From contig JAGLDO010000246.1 of assembly GCA_023145555.1 (NCBI GenBank), positions 1-5,832 on the forward strand: a DNA stretch of 5,832 nt, in the 5' to 3' direction. The number at the start of each line of letters is the position of its first letter. Within the stretch, counting starts at the first letter, position 1. The DNA comes from Bacteroidales bacterium (GTDB taxonomy: Bacteria > Bacteroidota > Bacteroidia > Bacteroidales > B39-G9). This document shows positions 1 to 5,832 of this stretch, piece by piece. Both the position numbers and the translations under genes were made by a program. The notes below the pieces were generated by a model that was given only the letters and a program-made list of their open reading frames with translations, was not told where the DNA came from and did not search any database.

Positions 1-5
1 TAAGG

Positions 6-13
6 TAAATTTG
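6..13 (+). promoter_or_regulatory. Possible Bacteroidota-type -7 promoter element for the symporter gene
   Basis: The octamer TAAATTTG fits the TAnnTTTG -7 element recognised by the primary sigma factor of Bacteroidota. It lies 38 bases before the symporter start, which would leave a leader of about 30 bases. The partner -33 TTG element would fall to the left of the window, so the promoter cannot be confirmed. The motif also arises easily by chance in sequence this AT-rich. Confidence 0.35.
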
Positions 14-51
14 TTTTTATTAAAACTTCACAAAGCTTAATAAATTAAACA

Positions 52-1272
52 ATGCAAAGAATTAAAAAATTAATAAAAAATTTGGGTGTCCAAATAATAA
101 TTGCAATGGTTATTGGTGTTGCAGTAGGTGTTATTATGGGTACAAAAGCATCAATTTTTGCACCTTTAGGAAGCATTTTTATTAGTTTAATAAAAATGTT
201 GGTTATTCCGTTAGTCGCAATATCAATTATTTCAGGTGCAGCATCGCTAGGAGCAACAAAGTCAGCCGGTAAGATGGGAGTTGGAACATTCTTTTATTAT
301 TTGCTTACTACGGCAGTAGCTGTGATTATTGGACTTGCAATGGGAGAGATTTTTAAACCGGGAATTGGTCTTGATATCAATACTGTTAAAGAGATGTTTT
401 CTACTCATACAGCAACCAGCCTTTCGCAACCAAGTTTTTGGGAAATAATTATTTCAATAATCCCTACAAATCCTATTGAAGCTCTTGCTAATGGTAATAT
501 TTTGCAAATTTTATTTTTTTGTTTGTTTCTTGGTATTGGTATTTCAACATTACCTAAAAGTAAAAGCACTTCTCTTATTAAAGGATGTAATTATCTAATT
601 GAAGCATTAATATGGATGATTAAAATTGTAATGTATACAGCTCCTTTGGGAGTTTTTGGTTTAATGGCAGATTCAATCGGTACTTTTGGTTATGATATTC
701 TTAGTATTGTTATGAAATTGTTTATTGTATATGTAGCAGCAATTTTAATTCATGGATTGATATTTTATCCGTTTGTATTAAAGTTTTTTTCAAAAATTTC
801 AATAAAAAAGTTTTTTTCAAAAATGTGGCAGGCACAGATTGTTGCATTTTCAACAGCATCCTCAATGGCAACTTTGCCTGTAAATATGGAGATTTGCGAA
901 ACAGAACTCGGTGTGTCTAAAGAAACAACTTCTTTTGTTTTACCTCTTGGAGCAACAATTAATATGGATGGGAATGCCATATATTATGCATTGGTTGCGG
1001 TATTTTTTGCACAAATGTTTGGTATTAACCTTGGTACAGCTCAATATGTTGCAATAATTATTACAGCAACTATTGGTTCAATTGGACAAGCCGGAGTTCC
1101 CGGTCCAACGCTTCTGGTTGTAGCTGTTTTAATTGCTGCCGATATTCCTATTATTGGTTTACCTTTGTTGTATGCCTTAGATAGAGTTTTTGATATGATA
1201 AGAACAGCTTTAAATATAACAGGAGATGCAACTTGTGTTGTTATTATGGATAAATTTAATACAAATAAATAG
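52..1272 (+). CDS. Dicarboxylate/amino acid:cation symporter (DAACS family, GltP/GltPh/EAAT fold)
   Basis: This is an inner-membrane secondary transporter predicted to import acidic amino acids or C4-dicarboxylates with Na+ or H+. The 406 residues match the usual family length, and hydrophobic segments run through the whole chain (for example about 13-30, 41-62, 77-98, 147-165, 220-242). The family signatures appear in order: hairpin-1 serine-rich motif STASSMATLP (267-276), TM7 motif NMDGN (304-308), hairpin-2 motif GQAGVPGP (345-352), and the TM8 substrate and sodium site with D377, D381, R384, T385, N388 and D392. By alignment from memory these correspond to GltPh D390, D394, R397, T398, N401 and D405. 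Keeping R384 favours an acidic side chain in the substrate. Two oddities are that the usual NMDGT reads NMDGN, and that the hairpin-1 arginine of GltPh is alanine (A269). The ATG start has no Shine-Dalgarno sequence but gives a normal basic N-terminus before TM1. It appears to be transcribed alone. The family is secure; the exact substrate is not known. Confidence 0.95.
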   Translation: MQRIKKLIKNLGVQIIIAMVIGVAVGVIMGTKASIFAPLGSIFISLIKMLVIPLVAISIISGAASLGATKSAGKMGVGTFFYYLLTTAVAVIIGLAMGEIFKPGIGLDINTVKEMFSTHTATSLSQPSFWEIIISIIPTNPIEALANGNILQILFFCLFLGIGISTLPKSKSTSLIKGCNYLIEALIWMIKIVMYTAPLGVFGLMADSIGTFGYDILSIVMKLFIVYVAAILIHGLIFYPFVLKFFSKISIKKFFSKMWQAQIVAFSTASSMATLPVNMEICETELGVSKETTSFVLPLGATINMDGNAIYYALVAVFFAQMFGINLGTAQYVAIIITATIGSIGQAGVPGPTLLVVAVLIAADIPIIGLPLLYALDRVFDMIRTALNITGDATCVVIMDKFNTNK

Positions 1273-1346
1273 TCGTATCTTAAAAGATTTATTAACGAAG
1301 ATTATGCCTTTTTCTTGAAACAAAAAAAATAGTTTCGAAAAATAAA

Positions 1347-1376
1347 TTGATAATTTGATTAAATTTTTTAAATTTA
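1347..1376 (+). promoter_or_regulatory. Weak promoter candidate upstream of the 171-residue protein gene
   Basis: A TTG at 1347-1349 and TAAATTTA at 1369-1376 are separated by 19 bases, the spacing expected between the -33 and -7 elements of Bacteroidota. The second element differs from TAnnTTTG at its last base. An overlapping TAAATTTT at 1382-1389 is an equally imperfect alternative. The 127-base gap after the symporter holds no convincing terminator, so read-through from the symporter gene is also possible. Confidence 0.2.
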
Positions 1377-1399
1377 CACGTTAAATTTTAATTACAGTT

Positions 1400-1915
1400 A
1401 TGGATCTATTTGATTCTGAAAAAAAAGAAAAAACAATATTAGGCCTTTTCACCTACGATTTAACCACTTTTTTTTATGGTGACTACGAGGAAGTTGACAG
1501 TAAAGAAACTGAAGAAACTTTTATGATAGTGTATGAAAAAAAACTTCCTTGGACTGAGCTAAATGCCTTTGATACAGTCCAATTTAGAGTTTTTTTTGAT
1601 AAACATAATATTACAGGTAGTAACCCGATTAATGTTAAATTATTAGCAAAAGATACGATTGTTGATATTGATAATGTAAAGTCAGTTGTTGAGCAAGTTT
1701 TTGAACTTTATGGGAAGGATGACGAAGAAAAAGGGGAATGGTCAAATCAAGATAAAATTGATTTTTTAAGGAAAAATTTAAAAAGGATATGGACTATTGA
1801 AAAAGGAGAAAGCTTTGTTACTCTTTATTATAACGACGACGAAAATTTTGTTTTAAATATTCTTTTCATTAATAATTTAATTAAACATACAGGAAAGTAC
1901 CTTGATTTAAAATAA
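1400..1915 (+). CDS. Hypothetical acidic cytosolic protein, 171 residues
   Basis: I do not recognise this protein. It has no signal peptide and no membrane segment, and it contains no cysteine. It is strongly acidic, with about 34 Asp/Glu against 22 Lys/Arg. Acidic clusters occur at 28-39, 107-113 and 145-149, and tryptophans sit at 51, 114 and 131. The order of segments suggests a mixed alpha/beta fold: alternating hydrophobic strands near 41-46 and 59-66, a helix near 91-104, a charged linker, a helix near 116-130, two strands near 138-155, and a last helix near 156-165. The length, the regular codon pattern and the ATG start make it a credible gene rather than a chance frame. It stands alone between a transporter and a thioesterase operon and is followed by a hairpin, so the context says little about its role. 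A small folded partner or regulatory protein is possible, but that is a guess. Confidence 0.8.
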   Translation: MDLFDSEKKEKTILGLFTYDLTTFFYGDYEEVDSKETEETFMIVYEKKLPWTELNAFDTVQFRVFFDKHNITGSNPINVKLLAKDTIVDIDNVKSVVEQVFELYGKDDEEKGEWSNQDKIDFLRKNLKRIWTIEKGESFVTLYYNDDENFVLNILFINNLIKHTGKYLDLK

Positions 1916-1957
1916 AAAAGGTGAAGCAATATAAATATTACAACACCTTTATTATTT
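1913..1957 (+). terminator. Probable intrinsic terminator after the 171-residue protein gene
   Basis: The segment AAAGGTG (1917-1923) pairs with CACCTTT (1944-1950), seven perfect pairs. After one mismatch the stem continues for three more pairs (1913-1915 with 1952-1954), so its base includes the last bases of the stop codon. The 20-base loop can form a short inner AT stem. On the + strand the right arm runs into a T-rich stretch (TTTATTATTT). It separates this gene from the thioesterase operon. The stem is modest and mostly A/T, so efficiency is uncertain. Confidence 0.5.
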
Positions 1958-2029
1958 AAACAACTATTTATTAACCTATTTGTTTAACGTTTATAATTAA
2001 TAAAAGTTACATAAAAAGAATATTTTTTT

Positions 2030-2413
2030 ATGGTTTTTAATATAAGAAATGGTATTAAAAATGAACAAGCAAAAATTGTCTCAGAAAATGATACTGCAGC
2101 AGTTTTTGGTTCTGGTTTAGCAAAGGTTTTTTCAACGCCTTCCTTGGTTGCATTAATGGAAAATACAGCTTACAAAAGTGTAGAAAATATGCTTCCGCAT
2201 GGGTTTTCAACCGTTGGAATAGAAATAAATATAAAACATAAAAAGGCAACATTACCCGGAAAACAAATTAATTGCAAATCTGTTATTACAAAAGTGGATG
2301 GAAAGAAAATATTTTTTCAAATTTCGGCTTTTGACCAACACGGAGAAGTAGGAACAGCTTCTCACATAAGATATATTATTGATGATAAAAAGTTTATGGA
2401 TAATTTAAAATAA
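2030..2413 (+). CDS. FlK-like hotdog-fold acyl-CoA thioesterase
   Basis: This is a small cytosolic protein of 127 residues, the length of a single hotdog domain. It is predicted to hydrolyse an acyl-CoA or similar thioester. It resembles the fluoroacetyl-CoA thioesterase FlK family. The FlK catalytic residues Thr42, Glu50 and His76 map to T36, E44 and H70 with identical spacing (8 and 26 residues). FlK Gly69 and Arg120, as I recall them, also map to G63 and R114. The motif order is typical: FSTPSLVALMEN, where the central hotdog helix begins, then VGIEINIKHKKATLPG, then a beta sheet ending in ASHIRYIID. The lid phenylalanine of FlK at position 36 appears to be leucine here (L30), so fluoroacetyl-CoA is not implied as substrate. 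The ATG has no Shine-Dalgarno sequence. The TAA overlaps the next ATG by one base (TAATG), indicating an operon and probable translational coupling to the outer-membrane protease gene. Family assignment is firm; the natural substrate is unknown. Confidence 0.88.
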   Translation: MVFNIRNGIKNEQAKIVSENDTAAVFGSGLAKVFSTPSLVALMENTAYKSVENMLPHGFSTVGIEINIKHKKATLPGKQINCKSVITKVDGKKIFFQISAFDQHGEVGTASHIRYIIDDKKFMDNLK

Positions 2414-2499
2414 TGCTTATTTTACAAACATCTAAAAGAATAATATTTATTTTATTCTTTATTATCTTACTTCTTAGCAATAACATTCTACTAGCTCAA
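2413..2499 (+). other. Signal peptide of the protease-barrel protein
   Basis: Residues 1-29 show a basic residue pair (K8, R9), an uninterrupted hydrophobic core of Ile/Leu/Phe and a Leu-Leu-Ala-Gln boundary that suits signal peptidase I, with Gln as the probable first or second residue of the mature protein. There is no lipobox cysteine, so this is not a lipoprotein. The ending AQ before an aromatic residue is common among exported Bacteroidota proteins. Confidence 0.8.
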
Positions 2500-5247
2500 T
2501 ATTTTGATAACGGACAAGAACCATATAAGCTAAAATGGTATCAGATAAATACAGATAATTTTCAAATAATTTTTCCTAAAAGCTCAGAAAACCAAGCTCA
2601 ACATTTGGCTAATTCGCTCACTTCTGTCTATAAACGTGGAGGATTATCTTTAAATTTTTATCCCAAAAAAATACCTGTGGTTCTTCATAATCAATCAGTT
2701 CTATCTAATGGACAGGTTGCTTGGGCTCCAAAAGGAATGCAGATTTTTACATGTCCACCTCAAAATATTTATGCCCAAGATTGGCTTGACCAGCTTGCAA
2801 CTCACGAGTTTAGACATGTGGTGCAAATTGAAAAGTTAAATCATGGTTTCTCAAGATTTTTGTATTATATTTTTGGGCAACAAGCTATTGGAGCAATAAT
2901 TGGACTTTATGTGCCTCAATGGTTTCTCGAAGGCGATGCTGTCTGCACAGAAACGGCTCTTAGTAATTCAGGACGAGGAAGATTACCTTCTTTTGAGATG
3001 GAGTTAAAATCTCAGGTTTTATCTAAAGGTATTTATTCTTACCGAAAAGCTGTTTTTGGTTCTTATAAAGATTTTGTGCCTAACTATTATAAGCTGGGAT
3101 ATCATATTGTGGCAAATTCAAGAAGAAAGTATGGAACGCAAATCTGGAATAATGCTCTTGAGAATGTTGCTAAACGTCCATTTTTATTCAATCCTTTTCC
3201 TCTCGGAATAAAAAAAGTAACAGGATATAATTACAAAAAGTTTTATAATCAAAATTTGATAGAGCTAGAGAGTTTGTGGCGAGAGCAGCAAAACGAATTG
3301 AGTTTTTCTGATTTTAAAATTGTTAATAAAAATAAAAAAGATAAATATGTTAATTATGAATCTCCAAATTTTATAGACCATAGTTCGGTAATTGTCGAGA
3401 AAACAAGTTTAGATAACATAAAGACTTTTGTGAAAATTGATAACGAAGGTAATGAGAAAGTTTTATTTACTCCCGGAATAAAAATTAATAATGATTTATC
3501 TTTTGCAAAAAACATTATTGTTTGGGCTGAAATTAATAATGATTTACGATGGAGCAACAAAAATTATTCTGAAATAAAATCATATAATATTAACACAAAA
3601 CAAAAAAAAACAATTACTAAAAAATCAAGATTATTTTCACCTGTGATTTCGCCAAATGCACAAAAAATTGCAGCTGTAAAAGTTACTGTCCAAAATGAGT
3701 ATTCAATTGTTATTATTGATTTAAAATCTAATAAATTACTTAAAGAAATTAAATTGCCTCAAAATAATTTTATTATTGCACCATCGTGGAATACCGATAA
3801 TAAGACGCTTGTTTGCATATTGTTAAGCAATAAAGGAAAATGTATATCAACTGTTAATACATTAAGTTCTAAGCTAAAGTATTTAACAAAATATTCGTTC
3901 AGTGAAATTTCTAAACCGGTATTTTTTAAAAAATATATTTTATTTTCGGCAGCATATTCAGGAATTGATAATATTTATGCTTTAGACACTTTGTCAACAA
4001 ATATTTTTCAACTAACATCTTCACAATATGGAGCTTCATCACCAAATATTTCAACGAATAATTATAAAATAATTTATTCTGATTATTCTGCTCAAGGTAA
4101 CGAAATAGCTGTTATTAATGTTGACACTTCAAAATGGGTACCTTTAGATAATATAAAAGATAATTCTATAAAACTTTATAAAGAAATTTCAAAGCAGGAA
4201 AATGGAGCAATTGATTTTAATCACAATAATGATGTTAATTTTGATATTAAGAAATTCAGCAGATTAAAAAATTTAGTAAACGTTCACAGCTGGTCACCTT
4301 TATTTATTAATGTAGATAATTTTGAATTAAGCCCGGGGTTTTCAATATTGTCGCAAAATAAACTAAGTACAGCCTTTATTGATTTGGGCTATAATTATAA
4401 TGCTAACCAAACACTTGGCAGTTATCATATTGGATTTACATATAAAGGTTTTTATCCAATAATTGAGACTAAATTTAATTATGGCGAGAAACTTGACATT
4501 GACGATAATTTAAACATTATTACAGTTGATGAATTAATGCTGAGTGTAGGAGCAAAGTTGCCATTAAATATTACGAAAGGGAAATATTACAGAAAATTAC
4601 AGCTTTCAATTAAGTATGGTTATATGAAGGTTTATCCACCGGAGTCGGTTAGTTACCAACAGCATACTTTTAATGGTATGAGTTATGGGTTATACTCATA
4701 CAATATAATTAAAACGTCGAAAAAAGATATTTATCCGCGATGGGGACAAATAGTAAATTTGAATTATAGAAATACTTCTTTTGATAGCAGAGACAGCAGT
4801 TCAATTTTTTCAATATCATCTGTGTGTTATTTCCCGGGTTTGTTTAATCATCATGGAATTAGAATTTATGGAGGTTTTCAGAAAAAAAACACAACATTTT
4901 TTCGCTATTCTGATTTAGTTGCATATCCTCGTGGTTATTATAATCAATTTGATGATAAGCTGACTTCTGTTTCGTTTACTTATAAATTTCCTATATTATA
5001 CCCTGATTATGATTTGTCGTTTTTGGCTTATATTAAAAGAGTTAAAATGTCATTATTTTTTGACTATGCACAAGGAGAGTTTAATTCTAAAATCAACTAT
5101 TACAAGTCAACAGGTATTGAGTTAACTTCTGACCTTCATCTTTTCCGAATACTACTACCTTTTGAGTTTGGAATAGGTTGTTATTATAAAACAGAGACAA
5201 ATACTTTTTTTAATAAAATTTTATTTTCGATGAATTTAGATTTTTGA
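2413..5247 (+). CDS. Secreted zinc metallopeptidase with TolB-like propeller and C-terminal Omp85-like outer-membrane barrel
   Basis: The 944-residue protein begins with a signal peptide: K8-R9, a hydrophobic stretch at 10-27, and likely cleavage after A28 before Q29. Residues about 35-295 look like a gluzincin peptidase of the peptidase MA type. HEFRH at 131-135 supplies two zinc ligands and the catalytic Glu132, and WFLEGDA at 170-176 supplies E173 as the likely third ligand. Residues about 310-585 contain repeated blades of TolB/WD40 style, such as FSPVISPNAQKIAAV (408-422), APSWNTDNKTLVCIL (456-470) and SSPNISTNNYKIIYS (542-556). Residues about 620-944 alternate in short beta strands and end in Phe, as outer-membrane barrels do. 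RGY at 840-842 and FFDYA at 882-886 resemble the paired loop-6 and strand motifs of Omp85 proteins (BamA, FhaC). The start overlaps the thioesterase stop by one base. No POTRA domain is visible. The protease domain would sit in the periplasm or at the surface depending on barrel orientation. The role is unknown; surface protein processing or secretion is an inference. If the barrel reading is wrong, it is still a secreted protease with a propeller. Confidence 0.82.
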   Translation: MLILQTSKRIIFILFFIILLLSNNILLAQYFDNGQEPYKLKWYQINTDNFQIIFPKSSENQAQHLANSLTSVYKRGGLSLNFYPKKIPVVLHNQSVLSNGQVAWAPKGMQIFTCPPQNIYAQDWLDQLATHEFRHVVQIEKLNHGFSRFLYYIFGQQAIGAIIGLYVPQWFLEGDAVCTETALSNSGRGRLPSFEMELKSQVLSKGIYSYRKAVFGSYKDFVPNYYKLGYHIVANSRRKYGTQIWNNALENVAKRPFLFNPFPLGIKKVTGYNYKKFYNQNLIELESLWREQQNELSFSDFKIVNKNKKDKYVNYESPNFIDHSSVIVEKTSLDNIKTFVKIDNEGNEKVLFTPGIKINNDLSFAKNIIVWAEINNDLRWSNKNYSEIKSYNINTKQKKTITKKSRLFSPVISPNAQKIAAVKVTVQNEYSIVIIDLKSNKLLKEIKLPQNNFIIAPSWNTDNKTLVCILLSNKGKCISTVNTLSSKLKYLTKYSFSEISKPVFFKKYILFSAAYSGIDNIYALDTLSTNIFQLTSSQYGASSPNISTNNYKIIYSDYSAQGNEIAVINVDTSKWVPLDNIKDNSIKLYKEISKQENGAIDFNHNNDVNFDIKKFSRLKNLVNVHSWSPLFINVDNFELSPGFSILSQNKLSTAFIDLGYNYNANQTLGSYHIGFTYKGFYPIIETKFNYGEKLDIDDNLNIITVDELMLSVGAKLPLNITKGKYYRKLQLSIKYGYMKVYPPESVSYQQHTFNGMSYGLYSYNIIKTSKKDIYPRWGQIVNLNYRNTSFDSRDSSSIFSISSVCYFPGLFNHHGIRIYGGFQKKNTTFFRYSDLVAYPRGYYNQFDDKLTSVSFTYKFPILYPDYDLSFLAYIKRVKMSLFFDYAQGEFNSKINYYKSTGIELTSDLHLFRILLPFEFGIGCYYKTETNTFFNKILFSMNLDF

Positions 5248-5313
5248 TTTTAAAAATTGTTATTCATAAATTTCGAAATCAATTTTTTAAAGATATATTT
5301 TTGCAAAAGAAAC

Positions 5314-5347
5314 AACAAAGCCCTCACATCGGTGTAAGGGCTTTGTT
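5314..5347. terminator. Bidirectional intrinsic terminator between convergent genes
   Basis: AACAAAGCCCT (5314-5324) is perfectly complementary to AGGGCTTTGTT (5337-5347). Inside this 11-pair stem, after one C/A mismatch, three more pairs close a TCGG loop (5329-5332). The + strand continues with TATTATTTGTTA, and the minus strand continues past the left arm with GTTTCTTTTGC, so both sides have T-rich tails. It lies 66 bases after the stop of the large + strand gene and 26 bases after the stop of the minus-strand barrel gene. It is therefore well placed to end both transcripts. This is the strongest hairpin in the window. Confidence 0.85.
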
Positions 5348-5373
5348 ATTATTTGTTATAAAAAGTTTTTTAA

Positions 5374-5832
5374 CTAGAAAACGAATCCAATACCAACAAC
5401 AAATTGATTTGTACGAGAATCGAAATCTCTTGTTTCTCCGCCAATTTTAACGCCTTTACCTAATCGGCTCAAGCTGCCTTCATATTTAGCGTCAAGAATT
5501 ATGCTTTCCCCAATATCTAAACCAACACCAACTTGATAACCCCAGGTAGCTCCATTAAATTCTTCTTCATAGTTACCATAGTCTTCTAAAGCAGATTTAT
5601 TGCTAAGAACAATACTTGCAACCGGACCGAGTTGAACACGTGCAGGTCCGAATTTCATTCCAACCATTATTGGCATGTCAATTTTATTAAATTGTTGATC
5701 TTTTACCATTTCATAAGCATCATCAGTTGTAGGGAGAGTTAAGTCAGTTACCTTAACTTCAGCTTTTGTAAATGAGAATAGTAATTCAGGTTGAACATAA
5801 ATATTTGCAATTGTGATACGTCCAAAAAAACC
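5374..5832 (-). CDS. Outer-membrane beta-barrel protein, partial (C-terminal 152 residues)
   Basis: The minus-strand frame is open from the right edge of the window to the TAG at 5374-5376, so the true start lies outside and the methionine codon at 5707-5709 is internal. The residues upstream of it fit the same family: the visible protein opens with GFFGRITIANIYVQPELLFS, where YVQPELLFS is typical of OMP_b-brl/porT-like barrels of Bacteroidota. IDMPIMVGMKFGP (52-64 of the visible part) and VQLGPVASIVLS follow the usual order, and alternating strands continue (GYQVGVGLDIGESIILDAKYEGSL). The chain ends FVVGIGFVF, with the C-terminal Phe used by the barrel assembly machinery. The protein probably forms a small 8-10 strand barrel in the outer membrane. 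Its function is unknown; many members are uncharacterised. It converges on the protease-barrel gene across the shared terminator, so it belongs to a separate transcription unit. Confidence 0.85.
   Translation of the reverse strand, partial: GFFGRITIANIYVQPELLFSFTKAEVKVTDLTLPTTDDAYEMVKDQQFNKIDMPIMVGMKFGPARVQLGPVASIVLSNKSALEDYGNYEEEFNGATWGYQVGVGLDIGESIILDAKYEGSLSRLGKGVKIGGETRDFDSRTNQFVVGIGFVF

Noticed and set aside
780..824. An 18-base direct repeat at a 27-base offset inside the symporter gene, coding KFFSK twice
   Set aside because: The second copy matches the normal pre-hairpin-1 sequence of the family and the first lies at the end of the preceding helix. Overall length is normal, so this is probably low-complexity coincidence rather than a duplication with a function.
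765..980. A minus-strand frame of 71 codons inside the symporter gene
   Set aside because: It is the antisense shadow of a region coding for the highly conserved hairpin-1 and TM7 motifs.
1315..1338. A weak inverted repeat (GAAAC with GTTTC, extended by a T/G wobble) after the symporter gene
   Set aside because: It has only about seven pairs with a ten-base A-rich loop and no following T run, so it is too weak to call a terminator.
1978..2029. A TTTG followed by AT-rich sequence as a promoter for the thioesterase operon
   Set aside because: No TAnnTTTG-like element lies at a suitable distance downstream of the TTTG at 1979-1982, so I could not define a promoter although one is expected in this gap.
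2055..2252. A minus-strand frame of 65 codons inside the thioesterase gene
   Set aside because: It is antisense to the catalytic segment of the thioesterase and has no promoter, start context or recognisable motif.
3354..3560. A minus-strand frame of 68 codons inside the protease-barrel gene
   Set aside because: It lies wholly opposite the propeller-coding region and shows no protein family features.
5296..5303. A TATTTTTG match to the Bacteroidota -7 element
   Set aside because: There is no TTG at the right distance upstream, and any transcript would hit the terminator within about 40 bases. Such a match is expected by chance in AT-rich sequence.
5244..5450. A 68-codon + strand frame after the protease-barrel gene
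   Set aside because: It runs straight through the bidirectional terminator and into the antisense of the minus-strand barrel gene, and its composition is not protein-like. It is a chance frame.

Overview
The window is a very AT-rich stretch that most resembles a genome of the phylum Bacteroidota. Four things point there: signal peptides and outer-membrane barrels of the style common in that phylum, start codons without Shine-Dalgarno sequences in A/T-rich leaders, a TAnnTTTG-type promoter element at the left edge, and a porT-like/OMP_b-brl type barrel at the right edge. The genus cannot be told from the sequence. I see no mobile element, CRISPR array, tRNA or rRNA.

Layout from left to right. 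(1) A complete sodium/proton-coupled dicarboxylate or acidic amino acid symporter of the GltP/GltPh/EAAT fold (52-1272, +), with a promoter-like element just upstream. (2) A small acidic, cysteine-free cytosolic protein of unknown function (1400-1915, +), closed by a hairpin that may be a terminator. (3) A two-gene unit: a FlK-like hotdog thioesterase with an intact Thr/Glu/His set (2030-2413, +), whose stop codon overlaps by one base the start of a 944-residue secreted protein (2413-5247, +). I read the large protein as a signal peptide, a gluzincin-type zinc metallopeptidase domain (HEFRH plus WFLEG), a TolB/WD40-like propeller and a C-terminal Omp85-like outer-membrane barrel carrying an RGY motif and a matching FFDYA motif. 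(4) A strong inverted repeat at 5314-5347, which probably ends transcription from both sides. (5) The C-terminal 152 residues of an outer-membrane barrel protein on the minus strand, whose 5' end lies beyond the right edge.

The most interesting item is the 944-residue protein. It joins a putative active zinc peptidase and a propeller to a BamA/FhaC-like barrel in one chain, with no visible POTRA domains, and it is translationally coupled to a cytosolic thioesterase. Families combining propeller repeats with Omp85-like barrels probably exist in databases, so the architecture may not be new, but I know of no experimentally defined function for it. The other genes look like ordinary chromosomal genes. 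No gap between genes exceeds about 130 bases.
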